Assembly (NCBI GenBank): GCA_964507325.1
Contig: CAZDQL010000157.1
Span: 1 to 9,023, forward strand
Reading direction: 5' to 3'
Source of the DNA: CAZDQL01 sp964507325
GTDB taxonomy: Bacteria; Planctomycetota; UBA1135; GCA-002686595
Length of the DNA: 9,023 bases
The translations under genes were made by a program, and so were the position numbers. Under the pieces are notes generated by a model. The model was not told the DNA's origin, made no database searches, and was given only the letters and a program-made list of their open reading frames with translations. Every line of letters begins with the position of its first letter. Positions within the stretch are counted from its first letter, which is position 1. Below, piece by piece: positions 1 through 5,664 of the stretch.

Positions 1-298
1 CCGTCGTGAGACAGGTCGGTCCCTATCTGGTGTGGGTGTAGGATGATTGCGGAGGATTGCCCCTAGTACGAGAGGATTGGGGTGGACGAACCTCTGGTGC
101 TCCAGTTATCACGCTAGTGGTACAGCTGGGTAGCTACGTTCGGAACGGATAAGCGCTGAATGCATCTAAGCGCGAAGCCTTCTCCAAGACGAATCATCCC
201 TATCAGCCCCCTGGGAGACTACCAGGTTGATAGGCCGGCGGTGTAAGCACAGCAATGTGTTCAGCCTACCGGTACTAATCGGGCGATCGGCTTAACCA
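1..298 (+). rRNA. rrl: 23S ribosomal RNA, 3' end (partial)
   Basis: This is the last roughly 300 nt of 23S rRNA, cut by the window's left edge. The sarcin-ricin loop core AGTACGAGAGGA is at 65-76. The conserved blocks after it are also recognisable: the stretch around 'GGTAGCTACGTTCGGAACGGATAA', the 'CTGAATGCATCTAAGC' block and the terminal 'GGTACTAATC ... GGCTTAACC'. The closing GGCTTAACC is the usual 3' end that pairs with the GGTTAAGC-like 5' end of the molecule, so I place the end near 298, give or take a few bases. The RNA forms part of the large-subunit peptidyl-transferase and factor-binding region. The 5S gene follows on the same strand, so this is a conventional linked operon. Confidence 0.97.
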
Positions 299-448
299 CT
301 TTTTTCTACGTGTCCCGCGTGAGCACCCGCCAGGGTGTGACGGCTGGGCAGGTGGGAGAAAGTCGTTCTCCTGCGAGTGACGGGCTTGCCAGTCTCAATC
401 CACCTTCCCTTCAGGCCGGGCTGCGGTCGAGCGCAGTCCGGCAGGTAT
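299..448 (+). other. 23S-5S internal transcribed spacer
   Basis: About 150 nt separate 23S from 5S. I see no tRNA in it and no credible coding frame; one open frame exists but it runs into 5S. Three short hairpins are visible: CACCC/GGGTG (324-328 with 333-337), GGAGAA/TTCTCC (355-360 with 366-371) and CTGCG/CGCAG (421-425 with 432-436). Such stems are common in rRNA spacers and may take part in RNase processing of the pre-rRNA. That role is inference. Confidence 0.7.
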
Positions 449-557
449 TCCCGGTGAGCATAGGTGCCTGGCCATACCCGTTCCCATTCCGAACACGGTC
501 GTCAAGCAGGCGCCGCCGATGATAGTGCGTACGCGCGAAAGTAGGTCATTGCCGGGG
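449..557 (+). rRNA. rrf: 5S ribosomal RNA
   Basis: The signature block CCCGTTCCCATTCCGAACACGG (about 477-498) and the downstream GCCGATGATAGT and GAAAGTAGGTCATTGCC segments identify 5S rRNA. The ends were set from helix I: CCCGG at 450-454 pairs with CCGGG at 552-556, and the flanking T449 can pair with G557. The molecule is about 109 nt, a little shorter than the roughly 115-120 nt usual in bacteria. The boundaries may be off by a few bases. The gene sits between the 23S spacer and a strong terminator, so it is the last gene of the rRNA operon. Confidence 0.93.
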
Positions 558-562
558 TTTTC

Positions 563-600
563 AAGCGCCCCCGATCAGCGATCGGGGGCGCTTCTTTTTT
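563..600 (+). terminator. Intrinsic terminator of the rRNA operon
   Basis: A perfect 14-bp stem (563-576 with 580-593, GC-rich) closes on a 3-nt loop AGC and is followed at once by a T-rich tract TTCTTTTTT ending at 600. It starts five bases after 5S. This is the strongest terminator in the window and should separate the rRNA operon from the protein genes downstream. Confidence 0.95.
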
Positions 601-704
601 GGGGCTGCTGGTCGCCGTGGGGAGTTTTTCGCACTCGAGGGGTGACCGCAGCCGGGACCGAGGCTCAAACTCCCGTGGGTGGTCGGCGCCATCCAGTGAC
701 GGTC

Positions 705-1247
705 ATGACTTGGCTCTGGATTCTCCTGGCGATCTTCGCCCTATTCGTGGTCGTTCCATTGGTGGTTGGGATGCTGCTCTCGGATCTCTGCGAGGGCACC
801 GTGGTGGTGGAACTGGACCCCCCTCCGGAGAGGGTCTGGCCCGTGCTCTGCGACCACGAACGGCACCCCGTCACGGGAGCGATGATGCGCAGCATCCACC
901 CGCTGCCGAGTGAGAACGGGCTCGAACGTTGGATCGAGGAGCTGGGCAGTACGCGCATCGTCGTCTCGACGGAGGTCAGCGAGCCACCGCAGAAACTCGT
1001 GCGCCGCATGGAGGATCAGGTTGCTCCCATGACGGCACGCTGGACCCTGGAACTCGCGCCGACGGAGGAAGGCGGTACGGAGCTGCGCGCGCACAACCGA
1101 ACGGTGATCCGATCCGGCTCTTGGCGCAGTCCCGTCTTCCGCATCATGATGCGCAGCAGCGGCGGCGCGGAGAAGGTCCTGCGCGAGTACATCCGCGGCA
1201 TCGCCGGGGAGTTGGGGGTGACTGCGCGCTTGGTGAAGGGCGCCTGA
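705..1247 (+). CDS. Membrane-anchored SRPBCC (START/polyketide-cyclase-like) protein
   Basis: This predicted 180-residue protein starts with one hydrophobic segment (about residues 3-28, MTWLWILLAIFALFVVVPLV and on), best read as an N-terminal membrane anchor. After it comes an SRPBCC-like domain: a first strand 'GTVVVELDPPPERVWPVLCD' (the typical strand followed by a P-x-x-V-W helix), middle strands 'RWIEELGSTRIVVSTEV' and 'TARWTLELAPTEEGGTELRA', and a long C-terminal helix with 'AEKVLREYIRGIAGEL'. The family binds hydrophobic ligands in a helix-grip fold; no ligand or reaction can be named here. The open frame extends up into 5S rRNA, so the start must be internal. ATG 705 fits the hydrophobic N-terminus, GTG 696 is a near alternative, and no clear ribosome binding site is seen. 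The gene lies about 105 nt beyond the rRNA terminator and ends 9 nt from the convergent lexA stop. Confidence 0.8.
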   Translation: MTWLWILLAIFALFVVVPLVVGMLLSDLCEGTVVVELDPPPERVWPVLCDHERHPVTGAMMRSIHPLPSENGLERWIEELGSTRIVVSTEVSEPPQKLVRRMEDQVAPMTARWTLELAPTEEGGTELRAHNRTVIRSGSWRSPVFRIMMRSSGGAEKVLREYIRGIAGELGVTARLVKGA

Positions 1248-1256
1248 TAGCCGCGC

Positions 1257-1953
1257 TCAGAAGCGACGCAGCACGCCGATCACCACCCCGCGGATCTGGA
1301 CCTCGGTGGCGTAGATCGGTTGCATGGTCGCGTTGGCGGGTTGCAGACGGATGCGTCCCTGTTCGCGGTAGAAGCGCTTGAGGGTGGCTTCTCCATCGGG
1401 GAGGACGGCGACGACCGTCTCGCCGTCGCGGGCGTCTTCCCTGCGCTCGACGATCACGATGTCGCCGTCCGCGATCGCGTCTTCGATCATCGAGCGTCCC
1501 TGAACGCGCAAGGCGTAGACGTCGCGCCCGCGCGGGACCAAGTCGTCCAGATCGAGTTGCTCGGGAGCTTCGATCGCCTCGATCGGGGACCCCGCGGCGA
1601 TGCGGCCGAGGCCGGGGCCGGGGGCGGGGGGGGGGGGGGGGCCCGGGGGCGGGGGCGGGCGCGGGCACGCGAACGTTCTCCTCCACGAGCTGCAGACCGC
1701 GGCTCACCCCCCGAGCCGCCCGACGCAGCACCCCCTTGCGCTCCAGTTCGGCGACGTGCCCGAAGACGGTCACCTTGTTGACGCCAAAGTGGCGGGCGAT
1801 CTCCTCGAGGGTGGGGCTGATGGAGTGCTCGGCGGTGTAGGCGCAGAGGAAGTCGACGATTTGGCGCTGCCGTCGAGTGAGGGGGGGCGGAGTGGAGGAG
1901 GAACGCGGTTTGGTGGGGGACCGATGAGCCGCGGACGATTTCTTGGCCGGCAT
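1257..1953 (-). CDS. lexA: LexA SOS repressor, reading frame interrupted at a G16 tract in the hinge
   Basis: LexA represses DNA-damage genes and cleaves itself when RecA is activated. From ATG 1953-1951 the frame encodes a Ser/Pro-rich start, then a winged-helix domain (residues about 25-90, 'LTRRQRQIVDFL', 'SPTLEEIARHFGVNKVTVFG', 'KGVLRR') and a Pro/Ala hinge. The S24 peptidase domain lies in another frame: 'GRIAAGSP' with Ala-Gly cleavage site at 1590-1595, 'GRSM' with catalytic Ser codon 1491-1493, and 'ATLKRFYRE' with Lys codon 1377-1379. The frames meet in 16 consecutive C on the coding strand (1626-1641). Removing one base gives a 231-residue protein with A120-G121, S154 and K192, spaced much as in E. 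coli LexA (84/85, 119, 156). As written, translation leaves the frame and runs on to about 1144, antisense to the SRPBCC gene, without a peptidase domain. Sequencing error or real slippage cannot be told apart here. The start overlaps a small upstream ORF. Confidence 0.9.
1626..1641. repeat. Homopolymer of 16 G inside lexA
   Basis: Sixteen consecutive G on the + strand (C on the lexA coding strand) sit in a wider G-rich stretch (1616-1664) with repeated GGGGGC units. The tract encodes the Pro-rich hinge between the LexA domains. Sixteen bases put the two domains out of frame; 15 or 18 would join them. The longest other G run I noticed in the window is 9 (2522-2530). Long mononucleotide tracts slip during replication and are also a classic source of sequencing error. 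Confidence 0.95.
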
Positions 1954-2042
1954 CAGACCAGGAAGGTACAGGTCACCAGCGCGGCGAAGAAGAGGTAGGA
2001 AGCCAGGTCGGTTCGCGCCTGGGTTGCGATCCACTGGGTCAT
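1953..2042 (-). CDS. Possible 29-aa hydrophobic peptide overlapping the lexA start
   Basis: A short frame opens at ATG 2042-2040 and ends at TGA 1955-1953, the last base of which is the A of the lexA ATG (TGATG). A GAGG element lies five bases before the ATG on the minus strand, a better ribosome binding site than lexA itself has. The peptide has a polar start (MTQWIATQARTDLAS) and a hydrophobic end (YLFFAALVTCTFLV), so it could be a single-pass membrane peptide. The overlap would couple lexA translation to it. I recognise no homologue. Small membrane proteins in SOS loci are often division inhibitors, but nothing in the sequence proves such a role. It could also be a chance ORF, and lexA could instead start at an in-frame upstream GTG (2034), which would overlap it. 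Confidence 0.4.
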   Translation of the reverse strand: MTQWIATQARTDLASYLFFAALVTCTFLV

Positions 2043-2253
2043 GGGGGCCTCGCTTCGCGCTCTCAGCTCGTCGTGGAAGTAGGGGTGCGGGGGTCGCTGG
2101 GGAAAACCTCGCGCCGGGCGCCCCGGAGGGGTGGAGTGGCGGGTGGAGTGTGGCCCCGCTGGGATTGCCGGGGCGCCGCGGGCGAGGTGAAGGAACCCCG
2201 GTCAGCGGGTCAGGCCGGCCCGCGCCGGGGGGTGGAAAGCCTAACAGGTACCT

Positions 2254-2281
2254 AATCTATCGGCGGCCTGGACCCGAACAA
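2254..2281 (-). promoter_or_regulatory. Candidate lexA promoter
   Basis: On the minus strand TTGTTC (2281-2276) and TAGATT (2259-2254) are 16 bases apart and match the sigma-70 -35 and -10 consensus at 3 of 6 and 4 of 6 positions. An A6 run just upstream (2302-2297) could act as an UP-like element. Transcription from here would start near 2246 and give a leader of about 200 nt before the small ORF. The match is moderate and promoter consensus in this lineage is unknown, so this is a suggestion supported mainly by the overlap with the possible LexA operator. Confidence 0.35.
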
Positions 2282-2290
2282 GACCCGAAC
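2276..2290 (-). promoter_or_regulatory. Candidate LexA box, GTTC-N7-GTTC
   Basis: The minus strand reads GTTC (2290-2287), seven bases, then GTTC (2279-2276). It lies within a perfect direct repeat of GACCCGAAC on the + strand (2271-2279 and 2282-2290) with an 11-bp period, one helical turn. GTTC-N7-GTTC is the known LexA operator form of Alphaproteobacteria. Here the second half-site overlaps the candidate -35 of lexA, the position expected for autorepression. Whether this LexA, with its own recognition helix, uses that motif is not known. Confidence 0.4.
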
Positions 2291-2372
2291 TGGGGGTTTT
2301 TTCGGCCGCCCCGGTTTGGAGCGCCCTAAGCGCCTGACTGCGCCCGAGTTAGGCGCGCGACGGAGAGGGGGA

Positions 2373-4124
2373 ATGGCCCCCGGCCAAGGGCTGGCCGCGC
2401 ATACAATGCGCCGAACCCCTACGCCGCCCTTGGATCTCCACGCGGATTTCGACCTCGATCGGCACCTGGTCTCCTTCGACCTCCGCCAGATCCCGCACTA
2501 CCGCTTCGACGTCGTCGTCCTGGGGGGGGGCGCCGCGGGGAGCATGGCCGCGCTGGCGGCGGCGGACGCCGGGGGCTCGGTGGCGCTGATCGCCAAGGCC
2601 GGTCTCGGCGAGAGCAACACCAACTACGCCCAAGGGGGGATGGCGGCGGTCCTGGGCGCCGGCGACAGCCTCGACTCGCACGTGGCGGACACCCTCGCCG
2701 TGGGGTGCGGATTGGCGGACGTGGAGATCGTCACCCGGGTCGTCCAGGGTGGAGCGGCGGCGATCGAGCGGCTGGTGGGCATGGGGGCGGAGTTCGATCG
2801 CCAGTCGGACGGTGCCCTCGACCTCTCCAAGGAGGGGGGACACTCCCACCATAGGGTGGTCCACGCCCGGGGGGACTCCACCGGCCGGGAGATCCAGGGC
2901 TGCCTGCGGGAGGCCGTCGAATCGAACCCGGACATCTCCTCATTCCCCCAGGTCTTCGCCGTCGACCTCCTCTCCGATCCGGATGAGCGCATCATCGGCG
3001 TCTTGTGCCGCACCGCGCGCGGGGAGCCGGTCACCTTCGCCGCCGCCCAGGTGGTGCTGGCCACCGGGGGGGCAGGGCAGATCTTCCGCGAAACGACCAA
3101 TCCCGTCATCGCCACGGCCGACGGAGTCGCCATGGCCCTGCGCGCCGGCGCCGCCGTCAGGGATCTGGAGTTCGTCCAGTACCATCCCACCTGCCTGTAC
3201 ATCGCCGGCGCGGCCCGCGTCCTGATCTCCGAGATCGTGCGCGGCGCCGGCGGGGTGTTGCGCGACCGTCACGGCGAACGCTTCATGCCCGATCACCACC
3301 CCGCCGCCGAGCTCGCGCCGCGGGACGTGGTCAGTCGGGCGGTCCTGCAACGCATGGTCGCCACCGCGGACACCAGCGTCTATCTCGATCTGTCCGACCT
3401 CGATCGCGACCCGCACCGCGCCTTCCCCGGCATCAGCCGCATCTGTCACTTCTTCGGGATCGACATCGGGAAGGACCTGATTCCCGTGCGGCCGGGTTGT
3501 CACTACCAGGTGGGAGGGATTCTGGTCGACCCCGACGGACGCACTTCGATTCCCGGTCTGTGGGCGGTCGGGGAGTGCGCCAGCTCCGGGTTGCACGGCG
3601 CGAACCGCATGGGCTCGAACTCCCTGCTCGAGGCGATGGTGTTGGGGGAGGCCACGGGGCGCGCGGCGATGGCGGCCAATTCCGCCGGAGTCCGCCTGGA
3701 GGGCACGGTGCTGCACTCCCACGGCCAGCCCAAGCCCACCCCCCCGGCCGAGATCAACATCGTGGACCTGACCTACTCCCTCAAGTCCCTGATGGCGCGG
3801 CAGCTGGGAGTCCAGCGCTCTCCGGGCGGCATGCGGGATGCCCTGGACAAGCTGGCCTTCTGGCGACGGGCGGTCGGCGCGCTGACCCTCGCAGAGCCCC
3901 GGGGGTGGGAGCTGGCGAACATGCTGGCGGTCGCCCACGCGGTCGCGGTGGGCGCGCTCGCCCGCGACGAATCGCGCGGCGTCCACCACCGTGGGGACTT
4001 CCCGGAACCGCGGGCGGAGTGGCTCGCCCATCTGGTGCAGATCCCCGTGAGGGAGGGCGATGGCCCGATCCGCAGTCTGCGCCTGGAGCGCACTCCGGTC
4101 GGCAGTGCTTTCGCTCCGCAATGA
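2373..4124 (+). CDS. nadB: L-aspartate oxidase (NadB)
   Basis: NadB oxidises L-aspartate to iminoaspartate with FAD; NadA then condenses this with dihydroxyacetone phosphate to quinolinate, the first steps of de novo NAD synthesis in the cytoplasm. With ATG 2373 the protein has 583 residues (E. coli 540). Visible motifs in order: FAD-binding FDVVVLGGGAAG (GGGAAG at 51-56), 'NTNYAQGGMAAV', 'KEGGHSHHRVVHARGDSTGR' with Glu154, 'FVQYHPTCL' with His271, 'EIVRGAGGVLRD' with Arg290, 'CHYQVGGI' with His377 and 'GANRMGSNSLLEA' near 410-420. These correspond to the catalytic Glu, His and Arg positions of the family. ATG 2373 was chosen for its GGAG element seven bases upstream; TTG 2316 and ATG 2406 are in frame but lack one. 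The first 45 residues are poorly conserved. No nadA or nadC is in the window. The stop lies inside the 18-bp repeat array leading to hflX. Confidence 0.95.
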   Translation: MAPGQGLAAHTMRRTPTPPLDLHADFDLDRHLVSFDLRQIPHYRFDVVVLGGGAAGSMAALAAADAGGSVALIAKAGLGESNTNYAQGGMAAVLGAGDSLDSHVADTLAVGCGLADVEIVTRVVQGGAAAIERLVGMGAEFDRQSDGALDLSKEGGHSHHRVVHARGDSTGREIQGCLREAVESNPDISSFPQVFAVDLLSDPDERIIGVLCRTARGEPVTFAAAQVVLATGGAGQIFRETTNPVIATADGVAMALRAGAAVRDLEFVQYHPTCLYIAGAARVLISEIVRGAGGVLRDRHGERFMPDHHPAAELAPRDVVSRAVLQRMVATADTSVYLDLSDLDRDPHRAFPGISRICHFFGIDIGKDLIPVRPGCHYQVGGILVDPDGRTSIPGLWAVGECASSGLHGANRMGSNSLLEAMVLGEATGRAAMAANSAGVRLEGTVLHSHGQPKPTPPAEINIVDLTYSLKSLMARQLGVQRSPGGMRDALDKLAFWRRAVGALTLAEPRGWELANMLAVAHAVAVGALARDESRGVHHRGDFPEPRAEWLAHLVQIPVREGDGPIRSLRLERTPVGSAFAPQ

Positions 4125-4217
4125 GCCTTCGCTCCGCAATGAGCATTCGCTCCGCAATGAGCATTCGCTCCGCAATGAGCATTCGCTCCGCAATGAGCGC
4201 CCGCCCCGCAATGGCGC
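4110..4217 (+). repeat. 18-bp tandem repeat array at the nadB-hflX junction
   Basis: Five near-identical units of TTCGCTCCGCAATGAGCA start at 4110, 4128, 4146, 4164 and 4182, differing only at the last base (C, A, A, A, G). A degenerate sixth copy spans 4200-4217. Because the unit is 18 bp, copy-number change never alters any frame. Each unit holds CAATGAGC, so it supplies a TGA in the nadB frame and an ATG one base earlier. Within a unit GCTC and GAGC can pair around CGCAAT, and GAGC can pair with the next unit's GCTC around ATTC, so the RNA could fold into a row of small hairpins. Confidence 0.95.
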
Positions 4218-4231
4218 CCGCCCCCCGATGA
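4121..4231 (+). CDS. Possible repeat-encoded 36-aa relay peptide between nadB and hflX
   Basis: An ATG at 4121 overlaps the nadB stop (ATGA, 4121-4124). The frame it opens reads six six-residue units: MSLRSA, MSIRSA three times, MSARPA and MAPAPR. It ends at TGA 4229-4231, which overlaps the hflX ATG 4228 (again ATGA). No ribosome binding site is seen before either hflX or this frame, so stop-restart coupling is a plausible way for ribosomes to pass from nadB to hflX. Every unit offers another in-frame ATG. The peptide is basic and low in complexity and need have no function of its own. Chance is possible, because the ATG is a built-in part of the repeat, but the overlap at both ends is striking. 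Confidence 0.4.
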   Translation: MSLRSAMSIRSAMSIRSAMSIRSAMSARPAMAPAPR

Positions 4232-5589
4232 GCCGCCAACCCGAGCCCACGCGATCCGAGCAGGAGCGCGTCCTCGTCTGCGGGGTGATCCTGCCCGGCT
4301 TCCCCCCCGAGGTCGAGGGGGAGCTCTCGGAGGTCAGGGCGCTGATCACGGCGGCCGAGGCCGAGATCGTGGGCGAGGGGTTGACCCAGAAGCGCGCGCG
4401 CCCGCATCCGGCGACCCTGATGGGCAAGGGCAAGGTCGAGGAGATCGGCGAGCTGGTTCGAGAGCACCGTCCCGACGCGGTGGTGGTCGACAACGACCTC
4501 GCGCCGGCACAGGTCCGCAACCTGGAAAAGGCCTGGGACGCGCGCGTGATCGACCGCTCCGAGTTGATCCTCGACATCTTCTCACGCCGCGCGCAGACCA
4601 AGCAGGCGCGACTGCAGGTCGAGCTGGCCCAGAACGAGTACCTGCTCCCCCGACTGCGTCGCATGTGGACGCACCTCGAACGCATGGAAGGGGCGATCGG
4701 CACGCGCGGACCCGGGGAGACCCAGCTCGAGACCGACCGCCGTCTGCTCAACCGCAGGATCAGCGATCTCAAGGCACAGCTGGCGGAGATCGAGAACCGC
4801 AAGCAACGCCAGGTCCGCTCCCGTGAGGAGGAGTTCAAGGTGGGCCTGGTCGGCTACACCAACGCCGGCAAGTCGACCCTGCTCAACGCCCTGACGGGTG
4901 CTCGCGAGTACGTCGCGGACATGCCCTTCGCGACCCTCGACACGCGCACGCGCAAGTGGGTGCTGAGCGACAAGCGGGTCGTGCTGCTCTCCGATACCGT
5001 GGGCTTCCTGCAGCGACTTCCGCACCACCTGGTGGCCTCCTTCCACGCCACCCTCGAGGAGACGGTCCACGCCGATCTCCTGGTGCACGTGGTAGACGCT
5101 GCGCACCCAGACGCCGCCAATCAGATGCGGGCGGTCGATGAGGTCCTGCAGAGCATCTCGCCACACCTGCGCGCCGGGGTGATCGCCTTCAACAAGGTCG
5201 ATCGCGTCGAGGACCCGATCCAGCTGCACCTCCTGCTCGATGGACGCGAGGAGGTCGGGATCGCCCACATCTCAGCGCGTACCGGCGAGGGGCTCGATCG
5301 CCTGACGCGTCTCGTCACGCGACACCTGGACGAGCGTTCCCTCGTGGTCGAGGTGCACGTGCCCGCCGCGGACGGGCGCACGGCCGCCATGGTGCGCTCC
5401 TACGGGGCCATCCTGGAGGAGGAGATCCTCGCTGGGGCCACCGTGCGCCTGCGCGCCAGGATGACTCCCGGGGCCCTGGGGAACCTGCGGCGCTCGGCGG
5501 GGGAGGAGGTGCGGATCCAGGAGATCGAGGCGGCCGCGCACCCTCGCCTGGCCGACGACGGGGGAAGACGTTCCCAGTTCCCCGGTTGA
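4228..5589 (+). CDS. hflX: GTPase HflX, ribosome-associated
   Basis: HflX is a GTPase that binds the 50S subunit and splits stalled ribosomes, notably under heat stress. With ATG 4228 the protein has 453 residues (E. coli 426). The N-terminal HflX domain shows 'MGKGKVEEI' and 'VDNDLAPAQVRNLEKAW', then 'ILDIFSRRAQTKQARLQVELA' and the hallmark 'GTRGPGETQLETDRR' (158-172), followed by a helical linker. The G domain has G1 GYTNAGKST (209-217), G3 DTVGF (256-260), G4 NKVD (322-325) and G5 'SARTG' (349-353). All nucleotide-binding motifs are intact. The frame stays open upstream through the repeat array, where units would read HSLRNE. GTG 4105 could give a longer N-terminus, but family alignment and the ATGA overlap favour 4228. 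It follows nadB and precedes the kinase by 75 nt on the same strand. Confidence 0.95.
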   Translation: MSRQPEPTRSEQERVLVCGVILPGFPPEVEGELSEVRALITAAEAEIVGEGLTQKRARPHPATLMGKGKVEEIGELVREHRPDAVVVDNDLAPAQVRNLEKAWDARVIDRSELILDIFSRRAQTKQARLQVELAQNEYLLPRLRRMWTHLERMEGAIGTRGPGETQLETDRRLLNRRISDLKAQLAEIENRKQRQVRSREEEFKVGLVGYTNAGKSTLLNALTGAREYVADMPFATLDTRTRKWVLSDKRVVLLSDTVGFLQRLPHHLVASFHATLEETVHADLLVHVVDAAHPDAANQMRAVDEVLQSISPHLRAGVIAFNKVDRVEDPIQLHLLLDGREEVGIAHISARTGEGLDRLTRLVTRHLDERSLVVEVHVPAADGRTAAMVRSYGAILEEEILAGATVRLRARMTPGALGNLRRSAGEEVRIQEIEAAAHPRLADDGGRRSQFPG

Positions 5590-5664
5590 TCGGGGTCGGG
5601 TTCAAGCCGCCTCCCCCCGAACGGTCGATCCAGTTATTGCCCGCCTGCCGCGGGACAACCGTCG

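Larger units (their letters stand above)
2043..2372. promoter_or_regulatory. Divergent lexA / nadB intergenic region
   Basis: This stretch of 330 bases separates the minus-strand lexA unit from nadB. No frame with coding character was found; the open frames are short and GC-biased. The region contains an 11-bp-spaced GACCCGAAC direct repeat and a possible minus-strand promoter (entered separately), an AGGTACCT palindrome at 2247-2254 and a T6 run at 2297-2302. GGAG at 2362-2365, seven bases before ATG 2373, is a good ribosome binding site and decides the nadB start. I could not identify a convincing plus-strand promoter for nadB or any known riboswitch. Confidence 0.6.

Noticed and set aside
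310..522. Open reading frame of 70 codons on the + strand
   Set aside because: It runs through the 23S-5S spacer and most of 5S rRNA and has no protein-like features.
519..704. Longer start for the SRPBCC protein
   Set aside because: The extension overlaps the end of 5S and the terminator; a transcript could not sensibly carry it. The hydrophobic anchor begins right at ATG 705.
2284..2302. Intrinsic terminator before nadB (CCC/GGG hairpin followed by T6)
   Set aside because: The stem is only three to four base pairs and sits in the control region; too weak to call.
2402..2407. TACAAT as a nadB -10 element
   Set aside because: It overlaps an in-frame ATG inside the coding frame, has no -35 at proper distance, and a good ribosome binding site lies upstream at 2362.
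4110..4217. CRISPR array
   Set aside because: Units are head-to-tail without spacers and only 18 bp long, so this is a simple tandem repeat.
4060..4227. Upstream ATG 4060 as hflX start
   Set aside because: It would overlap the nadB C-terminus by more than 60 bases and add low-complexity repeat residues before the conserved domain; ATG 4228 fits the family better.
2940..4838. Very long minus-strand frame of 632 codons
   Set aside because: It lies antisense to nadB and hflX, whose motifs are complete on the + strand. Long shadow frames are expected at this GC content.
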